Shown here in pieces: positions 25,998 through 37,919 of a DNA stretch of 64,000 bases. Position 1 is the stretch's first letter. Every line of letters begins with the position of its first letter. Made by a program: the position numbers and the translations under genes. The stretch is from Dentipellis sp. KUC8613. Taxonomy: Eukaryota > Basidiomycota > Agaricomycetes > Russulales > Hericiaceae. The DNA lies in NCBI GenBank assembly GCA_002286715.1, contig NSJX01000025.1, forward strand, positions 286,372 to 350,371. The letters are read 5' to 3'. The notes beneath the pieces were generated by a model. The model did not search any database, was not told where the DNA came from, and worked only from the letters and a program-made list of their open reading frames with translations.

Positions 25998-27726
25998 ATA
26001 TTCCCCTGGCTTTTTTTAAACACACACCTCAAAGAGACTTCGCCATTCGTCCGTAGCACGCAAGAGCGCTTGCGATGCTTGTCTGAAACACCAAACACTG
26101 ATCACGATGGCCATGACCAGGAAAGAGGCCGAGCTCATTGACAGCAGATTAGGAATTTCGGCTGCCCGCCGTCAAGACGGGTATCTTGACTGAATGCGTA
26201 GGAGTCTTCGCGTACGTTTGTAGAATAAACCGCAACAAGATGGCATCGTTCGATGAGCGTATCGATTTGCGTGTATATTCATAGACTCGCTATTATAGCT
26301 TCTGCACCCGATGCGGACATAAAAGGGTCTTCTCCCGTATACTTTGGCGGCAAGCAATGCACGAACAGGAAACGCATCACAGCATGCAGGGAAGGGAAGT
26401 GTCTTGACCTGCGGTCAGCCGCTGAAGGAGATCAGATACCTGTGATAACCAAGAATAACATGTGTTCTACTTGCCCCGACTGAATCGCCCTAGCGGCTAT
26501 CACCAGTACAAGCACCCCGTCGCGAAAGACTTGCTTGACGCTAATCCAATGGGCAAACTCAACTAGTTCGCACGGGTATGTTCGGCAACGTAGAAGAAAT
26601 CCATTTCGCCTGAAATAGGTTTGGAAATAACATCCATAGCTCGTTGAAGATACAGCGGCCAGCATCTTGAGATAATTATATCGTGAGTGAGACTATCAAG
26701 ACAACTATGGAAGCCATGCACACACCTTTCAGTATACAAAAAGCAACGCTGTGCACGCAAGACGCTGGCGGGGGATGAAAGCGGCAGCCTCTGCAGGGTA
26801 CTTGTGTCGTTTAGCATTGCATGGAAGGCGATGTCTCTCGGGCATCAAGACGTCGGGAGAAATAGTGTGGTTCTGTGCAACTCAACTGTAGCCGGCAGAT
26901 ATGCGGCGCTAATGAGAGTAGCTTGAGCGGATGTTTTGATGGCAACTTGCTGATATCTGTCGTAGAACAGGCGCACTGCAGCTGTGACGATCCTGCATAC
27001 ACGACACCTCGATGGCATGATCTCAAGGTGCCTCGAGTCATCCCAGCTGCGGTACAGGCCACATGAGGGCGATGAAGTCTGCGACTTCTGATGAGTCCTA
27101 TCAGTAAAGGTTTCTGAGGCTGTCAAATCAGAGCCTCGCAGGTTTGTCTCAGATTCGACCTGGCGATATCGAGGACATCGATGTTTAGAATGAAAACCCT
27201 GGCGAGGATGTCAGCGACGGCTTCGAAGCTTGAAGAAATTCCCACGAATATATTAGTCCAACCAATTGCAGAGTTAGAGAGTGACCTCTGTTTCCCCGGG
27301 CCACACCGAATATCCTACCCTGAAGACCTCACCTCATGGACACCGGCCTACGAAAGAGTGATGAATGGGCTTCGGACAAGACTTGAGAGGCCGGTGGCCC
27401 CCGGTGGCAAAGACACATCGCCAACCTGAGTCTGTCGCAATTCAGCCAATGGCCTACCAATGTCAAGAAAAGATGCCCATATATTTCGGCATAAGACACC
27501 CCGCATCGAGTGTCGGTCCTGATTATAAAGCAAGCGACGTCAAAGCACAAACAGAAAAAGTACACAATGATTACAAGCGAATAGAGCGCATCCAAACGAA
27601 GCGGGGAGGCATACAACACTGAACGGAAGATCCGGATGAACACTAAGCGACAAAGGATAGACAAACGAGCGTCGGTCAGTGTGTGAAGCGCGCTGGAGGA
27701 TAAAGGGACGAATGCGTACGGTTACA
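25998..27726. other. Long region without a clear gene; possible worn membrane-protein sequence
   Basis: Minus-strand frames at 26040-26160 (SASFLVMAIVISVWCFRQAS) and 26440-26560 (VKQVFRDGVLVLVIAARAIQ) look like pieces of another multi-pass membrane protein. The second recalls the last helices of Agaricomycete DUF6533-type proteins. No intact N-terminal part or continuous splicing was found upstream to 27130. The rest to 27726 has only short frames. It may be a decayed gene or a poorly readable one. Confidence 0.3.
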
Positions 27727-28306
27727 TCACGCGGTGTGAGGCTGGTCGGCCTTCTTCGGCAACTTGTTCGCCGTGAGGCTCTTGTGGATGAACGGCAGCA
27801 CACCGCCGCCAGCGATCGTCGCGCGCACGAGCGTGTCGAGCTCCTCATCTCCGCGGATGGCAAGCTGCAGATGCCGCGGCGTTATGCGCTTCACGCGCAA
27901 GTCCTTCGATGCGTTGCCTGCCAATCAGAAGCGTGTCAGCAGAGCACGGGCGAGTGCCACACAAGACATGGCACGCACCTGCAAGTTCCAACACCTCCGC
28001 AGTAAGATACTCCAGGATCGCAGATGTATACACAGCGGCCTTCGCACCGATGCGCACATTGTTCTGTGTGCGCTGCTTCAGGTAACGATGGATACGGCCG
28101 ACGGGGAACTACCGGCAAAACCAGACAGAGAGGCAGAATCAGCAGTCAGCTCTACGGCGGAAAAGGGTTTAAACAAGGCGAGGAGAGCGATGGAACGCGA
28201 GATGCACCTGAAGGCCAGCCTTGGCGCTGCGCGTCTGGAACGGCTTGTTGTCGACGGGCAGCGGTGCCTCGCCTGCCTTGCTCTTTCCACCTTTTGCTGG
28301 AGCCAT
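27727..28306 (-). CDS. HTZ1: Histone variant H2A.Z
   Basis: The start [17 protein letters not shown] leads to [14 protein letters not shown], then [60 protein letters not shown] and [20 protein letters not shown]. The H2A.Z acidic-patch region ([26 protein letters not shown]) and the [19 protein letters not shown] segment separate it from canonical H2A. The canonical SQE tail is absent; the protein ends KKADQPHTA. Three introns. H2A.Z is placed in nucleosomes at promoters by the SWR1 complex. It lies just downstream of the histone chaperone ASF1 on the same strand. Confidence 0.95.
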
Positions 28307-28833
28307 GGGTGCGTGGACGGTCTGCAAGGTGAGATAGGAGGCGAAGGGGCGCTGTGAGACACGCGTGGCGTATGGGGATCAGCGCAGATGCGACTCACTA
28401 CGGTGAGATTACGAGGTGGCTCCTTCGCGTGCGTGCGCGGGACGAATGGGACTGGCTTCGCAGAATTGGGCGCGAGAAGGATCTGTCGCGCTCGAGCAGT
28501 GATCAAACGCGAAAGTGGCTGATGGAGGAGAGGGAGAAGAAGCGTGGGAATGCCGCTCGAGGCGCGCTGCCTCTGTAATAAACAAGATCACGTGTGTCAC
28601 GCGTCGCGCTCGAGCTGCCGGCAGCGGCGTCGCGTGTTTGTCTCTGAAATCTGTCAGTTTGCCTTCTGGGTATCTCGAGTGCCACAGGGAGATGATAGCG
28701 TGGTGATAGCTGGCATTTAGGGGGCTATAAGATACATATTGATACACCCTGGACCCTGGGCAAGACAAGAAACTGGGATACGACACATGAATAATGCTAC
28801 TGCGGATATAGAACTTGTAGATGACGGCGGGTA
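28307..28833. other. H2A.Z promoter / ASF1 3' region
   Basis: 527 bases between two same-strand genes. No supported gene; a CG-rich block at 28400-28560 is probably the H2A.Z promoter region. Confidence 0.5.
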
Positions 28834-29633
28834 TTACGACGCAGCAGCGGGCACACCGTTGCTTTGTGGCTCTGGTTCTGCCATGCTGTCATCGTCCAAG
28901 TCATTTGCAGACGGCACAGCTGCGGAGGTTGCAGCGCCCGCAGCCGTTTGTGCAGGCTGTTGAGGTACGACATCCCTGTAGCGAACAGTGTTGTGTTAGC
29001 CTATGGGAGGTAAAGCGCATGACAGGAGGGGCGTACCACTTGATTTGGAACCGCGTCACTCTGGGCTTCGTGCTGATGTCCCTCACCAATTTGTCAAACT
29101 GAATCTGCGACGGTGGCGACGCTTTCATTTCCTCGTTGTCATACTCCGTGTTCTGATAATACCCGACTCGGACAAATTCTTGTTCACGGTACGAGCCGGT
29201 CAGAATCAGCGCTGCCACCCCGAGGACGTCCTCGGTCGGTATTTTTGATGGAGAAGGAGCGGAACCTTCGAATTCGAAAGAGTTGACGCCGATCGGAACG
29301 GGACCAACGAGGCAGTCATCTAGCTCTTGGTCTAATTCCTCATTTCCAGGGGACGAAACATAGATGAGACGCCATTCGAGGTCTAGAAGTACGTGCCGCC
29401 AGCGGTAGGAGGCACAGGGTGTCAGGCCCCGATGTACATGATAAGGGAGACGAGACAGGGCGTACCGTCTTTCAGCGCAGCGATGCATTCGAAAGTAACG
29501 CGGAAATGATAAGGATCAAGGAAGCGCGCGGGGTTGTTGAGAAACTCGACGTTCTACAGAGCCACAGAGTGTCAGCGCGACAGGCGTCCTGGAGGGTGAG
29601 ATACGCACGCACTCGGATGGTGACGATAGACAT
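28834..29633 (-). CDS. ASF1: Histone chaperone ASF1
   Basis: Spliced start [20 protein letters not shown], then [40 protein letters not shown] and [14 protein letters not shown]. Further on come [36 protein letters not shown] and the H3/H4-contact region [14 protein letters not shown]. The tail is short, Ala/Asp-rich and ends GVPAAAS, as in other basidiomycetes. About 190 residues, three introns. ASF1 binds H3-H4 dimers and hands them on during DNA replication, transcription and repair. The first coding exon is only 21 bases (MSIVTIR). Confidence 0.96.
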
Positions 29634-30159
29634 GTCGAGGAGCTCAGATGAGGGGTATAGATGGGGTCGCAAGGACGGAGGAGGTGAAGCAGGTACGAAG
29701 GAAAGAAACGGAAATTGTCGCAAACGCGTTTGAGTGACGGGCTGAGCGCGTCGTGTCACAGCTTGAGAATCACGGGCGTGAGAAAGCAGAAATGGAAATA
29801 TTGAAAACACGTGGACAGAAATCTGAGGTCAAAACAATTGGACGCCGCTGCGCCGCCACCACTCACGAGCTCACGACGGCACAACCACTTCTGCCTGCCT
29901 TTCCGCCAAGGCTCCTCCTCCTTCACCTCCGACCACAACCCAACCCCCCTTCGCTTCAAGACATTCAACCCCGGCCTCCTTTTGCTCCGGAAACGACAGT
30001 ACGATAGCAACGAATTCGCTCATTCTCTTCCGCTCTGTATCCTTGCGCTTTCTTCTGCTTTCCATGTACTAGACCTTTTCTTCGGCCACTTCTCCTTCGT
30101 CAACGCTGCTCTGTTCTCATTGAAGTATCTCTTCCGTGCATTCCCCCAACTCCTATACC
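29634..30159. promoter_or_regulatory. Divergent promoter region between ASF1 and the Ras-family GEF
   Basis: 526 bases between oppositely directed start codons. The half next to the GEF gene (29900-30150) is rich in CT runs typical of fungal core promoters and 5' leaders. Confidence 0.5.
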
Positions 30160-33100
30160 ATGGCTTCCATCCATTCCATCGCGTCGACCGACGACGAGGA
30201 CACCTCCTCCGTCTCGACTCCGGTCGTCTCCAGCATGCCACCCCCCGGCCTTCGCTCATCCTACACACCCTCCGACGCGTCTTCTACCGGGAGAGCTTCC
30301 CCGGATTCGTCTCCGACCTTGCTCTCGCCCCAGGAGTCCAATTCGAGTCACCTCCGCCTACCTATTCCGACCCCCTCTGCCAATCGATCACAGTCGTCCT
30401 TCGCGTTCGCTGATGTGAACAGCGAAGAGACGACCGGCGACTTCGACGACCTGCCACCAGAAATAGCTTCCGCGGACATCTCCATCGCACGTGAGTGGCT
30501 ATTTTGTCCTCCCCTTTCATCCTCGCTTCCCGTGCGTCGCATTTGGCACGGACGCGTTCGTGTCCTCCATATGCATTTATATGGGCATATTACACGCGGC
30601 GACGCGCCACGCGGCATCGCGCAAGCATTGCTGAGGTCTAGAGACGCATGTGCCGGAACGGGGAGCGCTGCCATGAAAAATGGCACATCAAGAAGGGCGG
30701 TCATCTTCCCTTGGCCGCGCTTGGCGCCTGCGCGTCTAGACCCTGTTATGCAACTTTAAATTAGGCTTTTACTGACGTAGCTCTTTCAGCCGACGGCTCG
30801 TTCGTCGAGACGTCTTCAGCAACCGCTGCGCGGGAGCTCAAGAAGCGCTACGATCGACATCTGGGTGTCGGCAAGGACGTTCGTTCTCCATATGCGATTA
30901 CTGCGTTTGTCAATCAGCATGGTAAACAGATGTTCCGTGTTGGGTGAGCGGATTCCCTCATACACCCTCTTTTGATGGGCATACTCAATCTGCGATTTCA
31001 GGCACAGGGACCAGGATGCCCCCGCAGCCGCGGCCGCGGCGGAGATTGAGCAGAGGACCACCCTCCTTCTTGAGCAAAAGGAAAAACAGCAGAAAGAACA
31101 GCAGCGGTCTGTCGACCGATCGCCCGAGTCGTCGCGCTCTGACGGACGCAGGAGTCGCCGCTCGCGGATGAGCATTCACGCGTTCATGGGCCCCGCAGCT
31201 ATGTTCCCCCTGGCTACCCACCCAAATGGTGACTTCGGGGTGCCTCCTCCCCGTCTTTTTTCGCACAATGGGACCCGTTCGCCTCCGACAAGGAAACTGA
31301 GGAAGGCTCGCTCTAATCCCCAGCTGTCTGCGACGCTACCCGATCCATCCTCTAGCAGCGCAACCCCAACGTCCCCGACTCCCGTCGGACGAATGCACTC
31401 GCACAGTGTGACTGGTGCAGACCTTCCCCGTCTCCCCAGTGTTTCGGTCGCGCCGGCTCCGCAGCCCCGTTCTGATGTTTTCTCGGATGTCATGAAGTGG
31501 AAGCCGTCATCTTCTTCGTTGACTCCTAGCCTCAACTCGTGCTCAACACGCAGTCTCCATATGCTACCCGATCAATGCGACATCCCCCGCTCACCGGCTA
31601 TCATTCCCCATCCGTTCGGCGCAGGAGTTATGTTCGATTCGCCGCTGCGGCGGTCTGGATCTTATCTAGCTTCTCCGCCTGTGCTCAGGGAGATGCAGTC
31701 GTTTGAGTCTGGTTTGACAGCCCGTGCCGACACCCCCATGAGACTACATCCGCGAACCAGCATCCTTTCACCGTTTACCTCGATGCCAAGCCAGCCCAAG
31801 GACTCCGTATCGACGCCTTCGCCTGACCTTGAAAATTCTCCTTCAACGCCTATACCCTCGACCTCGTTCCTCCCCCGACCCGAGAAATTTGACCCTTCAT
31901 ACATGCCGACCATGGACACATCCCTCCACACCCAATACTCGACCGAAGTCTTCGACGTCCTGCAGACATACCGCGGCCTTCCATTGCTCGACCGAATTTC
32001 CCCCGACTCTACGGAGACGACGGTCATCAAGATGTCTGTCAATCCCGATGACTCGGCGTCGCCTCGCGATGACCCTCGTTTCGTTATCTGGGCGGAATTG
32101 GCGCCTGACATACCGGACGACGTGTCCGTATCTCAGGGCAGCCAGACGAACCACTCATCTTCGCGCTCGGCAGCCTCGCGGCGGCGAAGCAACAAGGGCC
32201 GGGAGTCTATCGGGGGCGCGGACAAGCCGGCCGTGCGCGTCTCAGCCGTGGATGGCCCGTCGAAGGCGCTGGTGGCCGCGACCATCGAGCGCTGGATCGC
32301 GCAGCTCACGAGCGAGCTGAACTACGACGAGCTGCTGGTGTTCTTCCTGACGTACCGCACGTACATCAGCGCCGTCGACCTGTGCCACCTGCTCATCTGC
32401 CGCTTCCACTGGGCGCTGGGCCAACACGTGTCCGAGCACGACGAGATGGTGCGCCGCATCGTGCGCGTGCGGACGTTCGTCGCGATCCGGTACTGGCTGC
32501 TGACGTTCTTCGCCATCGACTTCATCCCGAGCCGCGAGCTGCGGCTGCTCCTCGCGAGCTGGCTGAACACGCTCAAGCGCGATCCCATCTTGAAGAAGCA
32601 CAACGACGCGACGGTGGGTTCTGGTTCCCTTCTTGCGTTGCTGGTTGCGGCTTCTTCGTGCGGTTTCTGACGTGCTTCTTTCCAGAACATCGTGGGAAAG
32701 CTCATCTCCGTCGTGCAGGAATGCAAGGAGGTGCATACGCGGCAGGGCAGGCCGCCGGCCACCACTGCTGCGCAGGCACAGGCGCCAGAGTCGCATGCAT
32801 CGTCCGGCAAGGACGCATCGACAGGCGAGATGAGCGCAGAGACCCCAGCATCGGAACCACAGCCTCCTTCTGAGCAGCCCTTTCCACAACCGACGTTCTC
32901 CATCGATTCTGACCTGGATCTTGACTTCATCGTCGACGAGTCGAACGGTGCCGTGCCGAACGGGAGCTTCGACACCGCCGTGAACCCCCAATTGACATCG
33001 CAGGGAGATCGGAACAGGACGGCATCCGTTTCGCTCACGCTTCTGCAGCAGCCGCTCCATCAGACCATCCTGCAGCACCGGCAGTCCACGACTGTCAACT

Positions 33101-35760
33101 CGGCAATCGCACAGACACCAGCGACGCTGCCTGTGCACCACAATGCGCTCTCACGGGCTTTGGTGAACACGATAGGCCGACTGGGGCGCTGGAAGCGCGT
33201 GCTGCAGTCGCGGTCCTCGGTGTCCACGCCCGCCGGCGCGTACGCGGACGTGTCGGCATTCGATCTGGAGCTCACTGCGAAGCGCGACTTGCTCATGGTG
33301 AAGGGCGGTGTCGAGCAGTATCTCAAGATGATCGACGCGGAGGCGCCGCGGCCTGTTCCGGTCGATCCTGCTGGCCCTTCCACTTCGACGGCCGCGGCCA
33401 CGATATGTTCTGACGGAAAACCTCCTGCGCCATCTGCCGAGGTTGCACCAGCGCCACAGGCAGATGAGGAGGCCACTCCGATTGTTGAAACTGTTGATGC
33501 CAAAGACGACGGAGACGCGCAGAGCCTCGCATCGGTCCCGGAGGCATCTGTCGAGAGCGAAGAGTCAGGCCACACTAGCTTGCCTGCCGAAAGCAGCGCG
33601 ACGCCCGTCCAGGTCTCCCTACTGTCCACTCCCCGCGCGCCCAGCTCTGCAGGTTCCTCTGGCTCCTCGAGCTATGGCGTACCCATCTCGCCCCGCCCCT
33701 CGCAGGATTCGAGCACTTTCGACCGCCCGGGCGGCTGGCCGCACTCCTGGCAACCTGAGGTTGTCTCTGTCGACGAGCTCGATCTGTCAGACACGTCCTC
33801 CGAAATGAGCAATCCAAGTGCCCCTCCCGGCCTCAAGAAGCCGGCGCGGCGGCTCCCTTTGCGCCGCGACTTCGAGTTCGTGGACCGCAACCGCGACAGC
33901 GTGTCGTCGATGGGCCTGACGTCGCACGAGTCGATTACGTCTGGGCAGTCGAGCGCGGTCTCGTCGATGGGCGGCGGGCTTGGCAGCACGATTCAGCAGT
34001 GGCAGGTCGACGCGCTCGTGGACTCGCTGAGCGACGACGACGAGGCTGGCGATGTCGTCGACGCGCTGCGGCGCCTCGAGGGCCACATGAACCCGCAGAA
34101 GCAGCGCCAGAAGGCATCCAAGGTCGACCAGTGGGTCAAAACGATGCGCTCGCGCATTGAGACGGGCGACCACGGCGATGAGGAGCCGCGCTACTCGTCG
34201 GATTTGTCGGACGGTGGGGATGAGGACGAGGATGAGGAAGCGTCGCAGTCACATCATACTGATATATCGGGCACACAGTCGCTCGGCTGGTACCAGTCTG
34301 AGCCTCCATCGTCGGTGAACCACTCACGCAACGGCTCGACGCAGTCGCGGCCGTCGTCCGTGGCTCGCGTGTCCCAGTCGATGTCGAACGGAACGACGAC
34401 GGCGCCCTCAGATCCCACGCCGTCGGTGTCTGCGTCTACAGGTCCCTCGATTGCTGACGCCAACAAGCCGCCCGTCGAAGATGCCGTGCCACTCGAGATC
34501 CTGCAAAGCCGCGTCTCCGTCTCCCCAGCACAATCACAGTCCCCCACCGCGCCAAACTCGCCGCCCGGGACGAACCCCACGCTGGCCAAGTTCGGGCACC
34601 CAGCAGGGCAGCCGATGCCGCGCTCGCACCGCTCGTTCGTGCACGGGCACAGCGCGGCAGAGCTCGCGCAGCACTTCTCCGTCATTGACCGCGAGCTGTT
34701 CCTCGGCGTCAAGTTCGAGGAGCTCACGTCGGACGAGTGGCGCGGCACGGCAGACGACGCGAACATACTAGACTGGGGCCAGTTCCTCCGCGAGCGCGCG
34801 CGCTGGAAGGCCGAGGGCCGCTCGGGCGCGAAGACGAGTGCGCTCGTGGCTGCGCGCGGACGCTTCAATTTGGTCGCGAACTTTGTGCTCTCGGAGATTG
34901 TGCTGACGCATCCGGCGGAGCGTCCGGCTCTGGTGGGCAAGTTCATCCGGATCGCCTGGGTACGTGATTCTTCTGTCTACCAATTGGTCAGGCCAGCTTA
35001 CTGACCTTTGAACTGTGCCGCAGAAATGCTACACGTTCAACAACTTCGCGACGCTCGTGGCGATCATCGCCGGGCTGCACACGGAGTGGGTGCAGAAGGC
35101 GATGCACAAGTCGTGGCACCGCGTGAACGTGTATAACGTGCGCATGCTCAAGGACCTCGCGCAGTTCGTCGACAGCAACGACGACTTTGTGCACATGCGT
35201 AACGCGGTCGACGCTATGGCGGACTGGAAGCCCGCCGGGCCGCCAAGCGTGTCGGAGGACGTTGCGTCAAACAAGGGCTCGACGGCGAAGAGCAAGGCTG
35301 GGTCCGAGCCAAAACCTCAGAAGCCGCCGGCGTGTGTGCCCTTCCTCGGTGCGCATCTGTGGTCACTCAGCAATTACGCGTTGCTTATGATTGTGATTTT
35401 GCAGGCATCTACCTCTCCCAACTGCATCGCTTCGGCCAGCTTCCAGACCTCATTGACCCGACAGCACCGAACGAGGCAGTCGGCGTCGACGCGGAAACGG
35501 GGAACTTCAACGCGCCAGCGCACCCAGAGGTGTTCGCAACTCTCGCGCCGCTGCCGCCCGCAATGCAGCTCGAGCCGTTGATCAACGTGCAGAAGCAGCG
35601 CCTCATCGCGGGCACGATCAAGGCGCTCGTCGCGGGGCAGCATCTCGCCAGCCGCGTGCAGTTCCCCGTCGACCGCAAGTTGTTCCAGCGTTGTCTGAAG
35701 CTGCGCGGGCTCGATGAGGATACGCTACAGCGCGCGTTTGCCATCCACACGGCGACGTGA
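30160..35760 (+). CDS. Lte1-like guanine nucleotide exchange factor (RasGEF N and CDC25 domains)
   Basis: Six exons (30160-30490, 30790-30943, 31002-32613, 32686-34959, 35024-35348, 35405-35760) sum to 1,683 residues in frame. Residues 1-580 are Ser/Pro-rich with a conserved block KKRYDRHLGVGKDVRSPYAI. The RasGEF N domain (about 583-700) includes ATIERWIAQLTSELNYDELL and FFLTYRTYISAVDLCHLLIC. A long disordered linker of about 650 residues follows. The CDC25-type catalytic domain (about 1357 to the end) includes QHFSVIDRELFLGVKFEELT, NFVLSEIVLTHPAERPALVG and KCYTFNNFATLVAIIAGLHT. The separation of the two GEF halves matches Lte1, a mitotic-exit regulator; which GTPase it serves here is unknown. 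Confidence 0.92.
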
Positions 35761-36806
35761 AAGTCGCATTGGGGGTCTCGGCCCGCATGCGTGTACAAAC
35801 ATACCATTCGATACCATTGTACATGACTGCGCGTTGGTCGTACATTTGTCGTCTAGGTTCGTGTTACATCCGGTTATGTCTCGTCTGTCGTCTATGTGGG
35901 GCCGTCGACGTCCCTACTACATTTGCATATTCATTCTCACTTCTCTCCTCCCCCTCTCATTGTCATTTTCGTCTGGCTCTCCACTTCACCTTCACTCCTC
36001 ATCTTCGTTCTCATTTTCATTTTGCTTCTCACTGGCCATTCTCATATTCTCGTTCATGAACTCATCACGCCCGTCCGTATCCGCCTCCGCCTCTGCGCAG
36101 CTGTCCACTAGTACCAGTACTTACTTCCTCATCTCCGCCTGCCTCCTTCCACCCGCCTCCTCCCTGTCTCCGCCTCTGTTCACTTCACGACTTCTCGTTT
36201 CGTTCTTTTGGGTCTTGTGTGGGTTTCGATTGCGAACATAGATACAGTTACGGATACTTATCATATGCATATGCGCATGCGCTCGGAGCGCGTGGATTGT
36301 GGAACTGGAATGTGGAAATGGAATTGATTCGGAAATCGGCGGAGTGCGCATGTGTTCATTCTTAGACTCGGGGGCTGTATATCAGGGATTCGAAGTCGGA
36401 TTACTACTGGTATGAGTACCAGTGCCGGTGCCAGTACATGTGAATGCGCAAGGGGTCTTGAGACATTCAGCTGACTCGGAGGCATAGGTGCATTAATACT
36501 GGTACGACGAGGCAACATCGCGGTCAAAATTCGATCTACTGCAACCAAGAAAAATGCAGAGGCAGAACGGTCCGCGACGAATGGGCAAGTAATTCCAAAA
36601 AACATAACATCGTTTGAGTCAGGATATGAAACTCGGATATCGTAAATAATATGGATATAAAAGGCGTCATTGGCACATTGCAGAAGTCGGTATCGGTGTC
36701 AAGATGTTGGTATTCGGGTAGTACAGCATTTACGTCTGCATAGTTGGGTTCAGAACACGCACACCAGGTATCCCAGGAGAAGCAACACACACCTCAGCAG
36801 ACGTGC
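35761..36806. other. Convergent intergenic region with pyrimidine-rich tract
   Basis: About 1 kb. 35930-36200 is strongly C/T-rich with many TCC, CTC and TTC repeats; the rest is mixed. No gene supported on either strand. Confidence 0.5.
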
Positions 36807-37277
36807 TCAGAACTCGCCATAGCCGAACTCGCGCCCGGTCTTGCGCGAGCGGAGGCACCACACCGCCGTGGTGAGCAGCAAGATGATGTTGATTCCCCCA
36901 ATGACCGCCTGCGCGATGATCGTGCCCATCCCTGCGGGCGTGCCCCAGCTGATCTCCCCACTCGCCGCAAAGTGCGCGCTGTACGCCGTCATAGCGAGGC
37001 CGGCGGTGTATATGAACGCGCAGACGCCGAGGAAGAGGATGTTCATGATGGACGCGGCGGGCGGAAAGAACAGCGGAGTCTCGTTCCGTGCGGCGCGGCG
37101 CGCAAGGCTGATGAGCGTCGCGTCGTGCAGGATCGTGACGCCGCCGCCGGTGAGGTTCAGCCAGAAGGAGACGGTGCCGAGGTCCAGCATCGCGAGGACG
37201 AAGATCGCGGCGGAGAGGGTGAGTGTAGCGAGCGTGAGCGCGAACAGCGGTCGTGGCAAAATGAGTGCGCGTGCCAT
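36807..37277 (-). CDS. Four-helix membrane protein, MARVEL-like, function unknown
   Basis: Intronless, 156 residues. Four hydrophobic helices are visible: LFALTLATLTLSAAIFVLAM, a second near FPPAASIMNILFLGVCAFIY, a third GLAMTAYSAHFAAS and a fourth IIAQAVIGGINIILLLTTAV. A short basic and acidic tail (RSRKTGREFGYGEF) follows. Small MARVEL-like proteins of this shape are common in Agaricomycetes and sit in the plasma membrane or vesicles. No motif allows a function. The start is the first ATG. The strong codon bias toward G/C argues for a real gene. Confidence 0.7.
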   Translation of the reverse strand: MARALILPRPLFALTLATLTLSAAIFVLAMLDLGTVSFWLNLTGGGVTILHDATLISLARRAARNETPLFFPPAASIMNILFLGVCAFIYTAGLAMTAYSAHFAASGEISWGTPAGMGTIIAQAVIGGINIILLLTTAVWCLRSRKTGREFGYGEF

Positions 37278-37919
37278 GGTGCAGCTGTGGCGAGCGATGC
37301 AGATGTCAGCATGCAGGCTAGGAGACGACAGGCCATGGAGAGGACGTACGGAGGACGGGGGGCTCAGAGGAGTCGGCGTCGCGCACGGGCAAGGATGAAC
37401 GCACGGGGAAAAGGCCCTCGCGCGCCCCGCATCGCAATAAAGTATGAATAGAATGTGGGGTACAGTTGCTATTTGGGGGTGTGGGGCAGCGACGTCGCTT
37501 GTGTAGCTGCTGTGCTCGTCCTGTGATCACTCGGCTGCTGTTCCCCACATCACCTGCCAGACTCCAGTGCCCTGGGCGACTCCAAATCAAGCCATCATGG
37601 CCCGCGAAGCGTGCATATTTGTTGCTTTGGGCTTTTCGCCGTGTGCGCGCGGCGTCGGCCAGGGCGCCATCCGTGGTTCATATTTGCGGGGAAACTTCAT
37701 GGGCGCTAACGGAATCTGCGAGGTGTGAATGAACGTGGGAGTCTCCGCGCGCCCAACTCCGCGGCTCTGCCGTCTTACCCGCATTAGGCAACTCACGTAG
37801 TTCACGGCTGAGGCAGTGCATCCCTTATGAGCTCCGAATCGATGTTCCGAATGTTGTTCCTCAAATAAATTAAATGCGGGTAGTAGATAGTACAGGATGC
37901 TGCGTGCTCGCGTAATATC
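37278..37919. other. Intergenic region
   Basis: 642 bases: promoter of the four-helix protein, then the 3' region of MCM10. No supported gene. Confidence 0.5.

Noticed and set aside
29751..30413. Plus-strand frame of about 200 codons overlapping the start of the RasGEF gene
   Set aside because: It is in a different phase from the GEF protein, whose Ser/Pro-rich N-terminus from 30160 joins correctly to the next exons; it lies mostly in the promoter.
36744..37451. Open frame of 235 codons on the plus strand
   Set aside because: Antisense to the four-helix membrane protein; hydrophilic, compositionally biased and without a motif.
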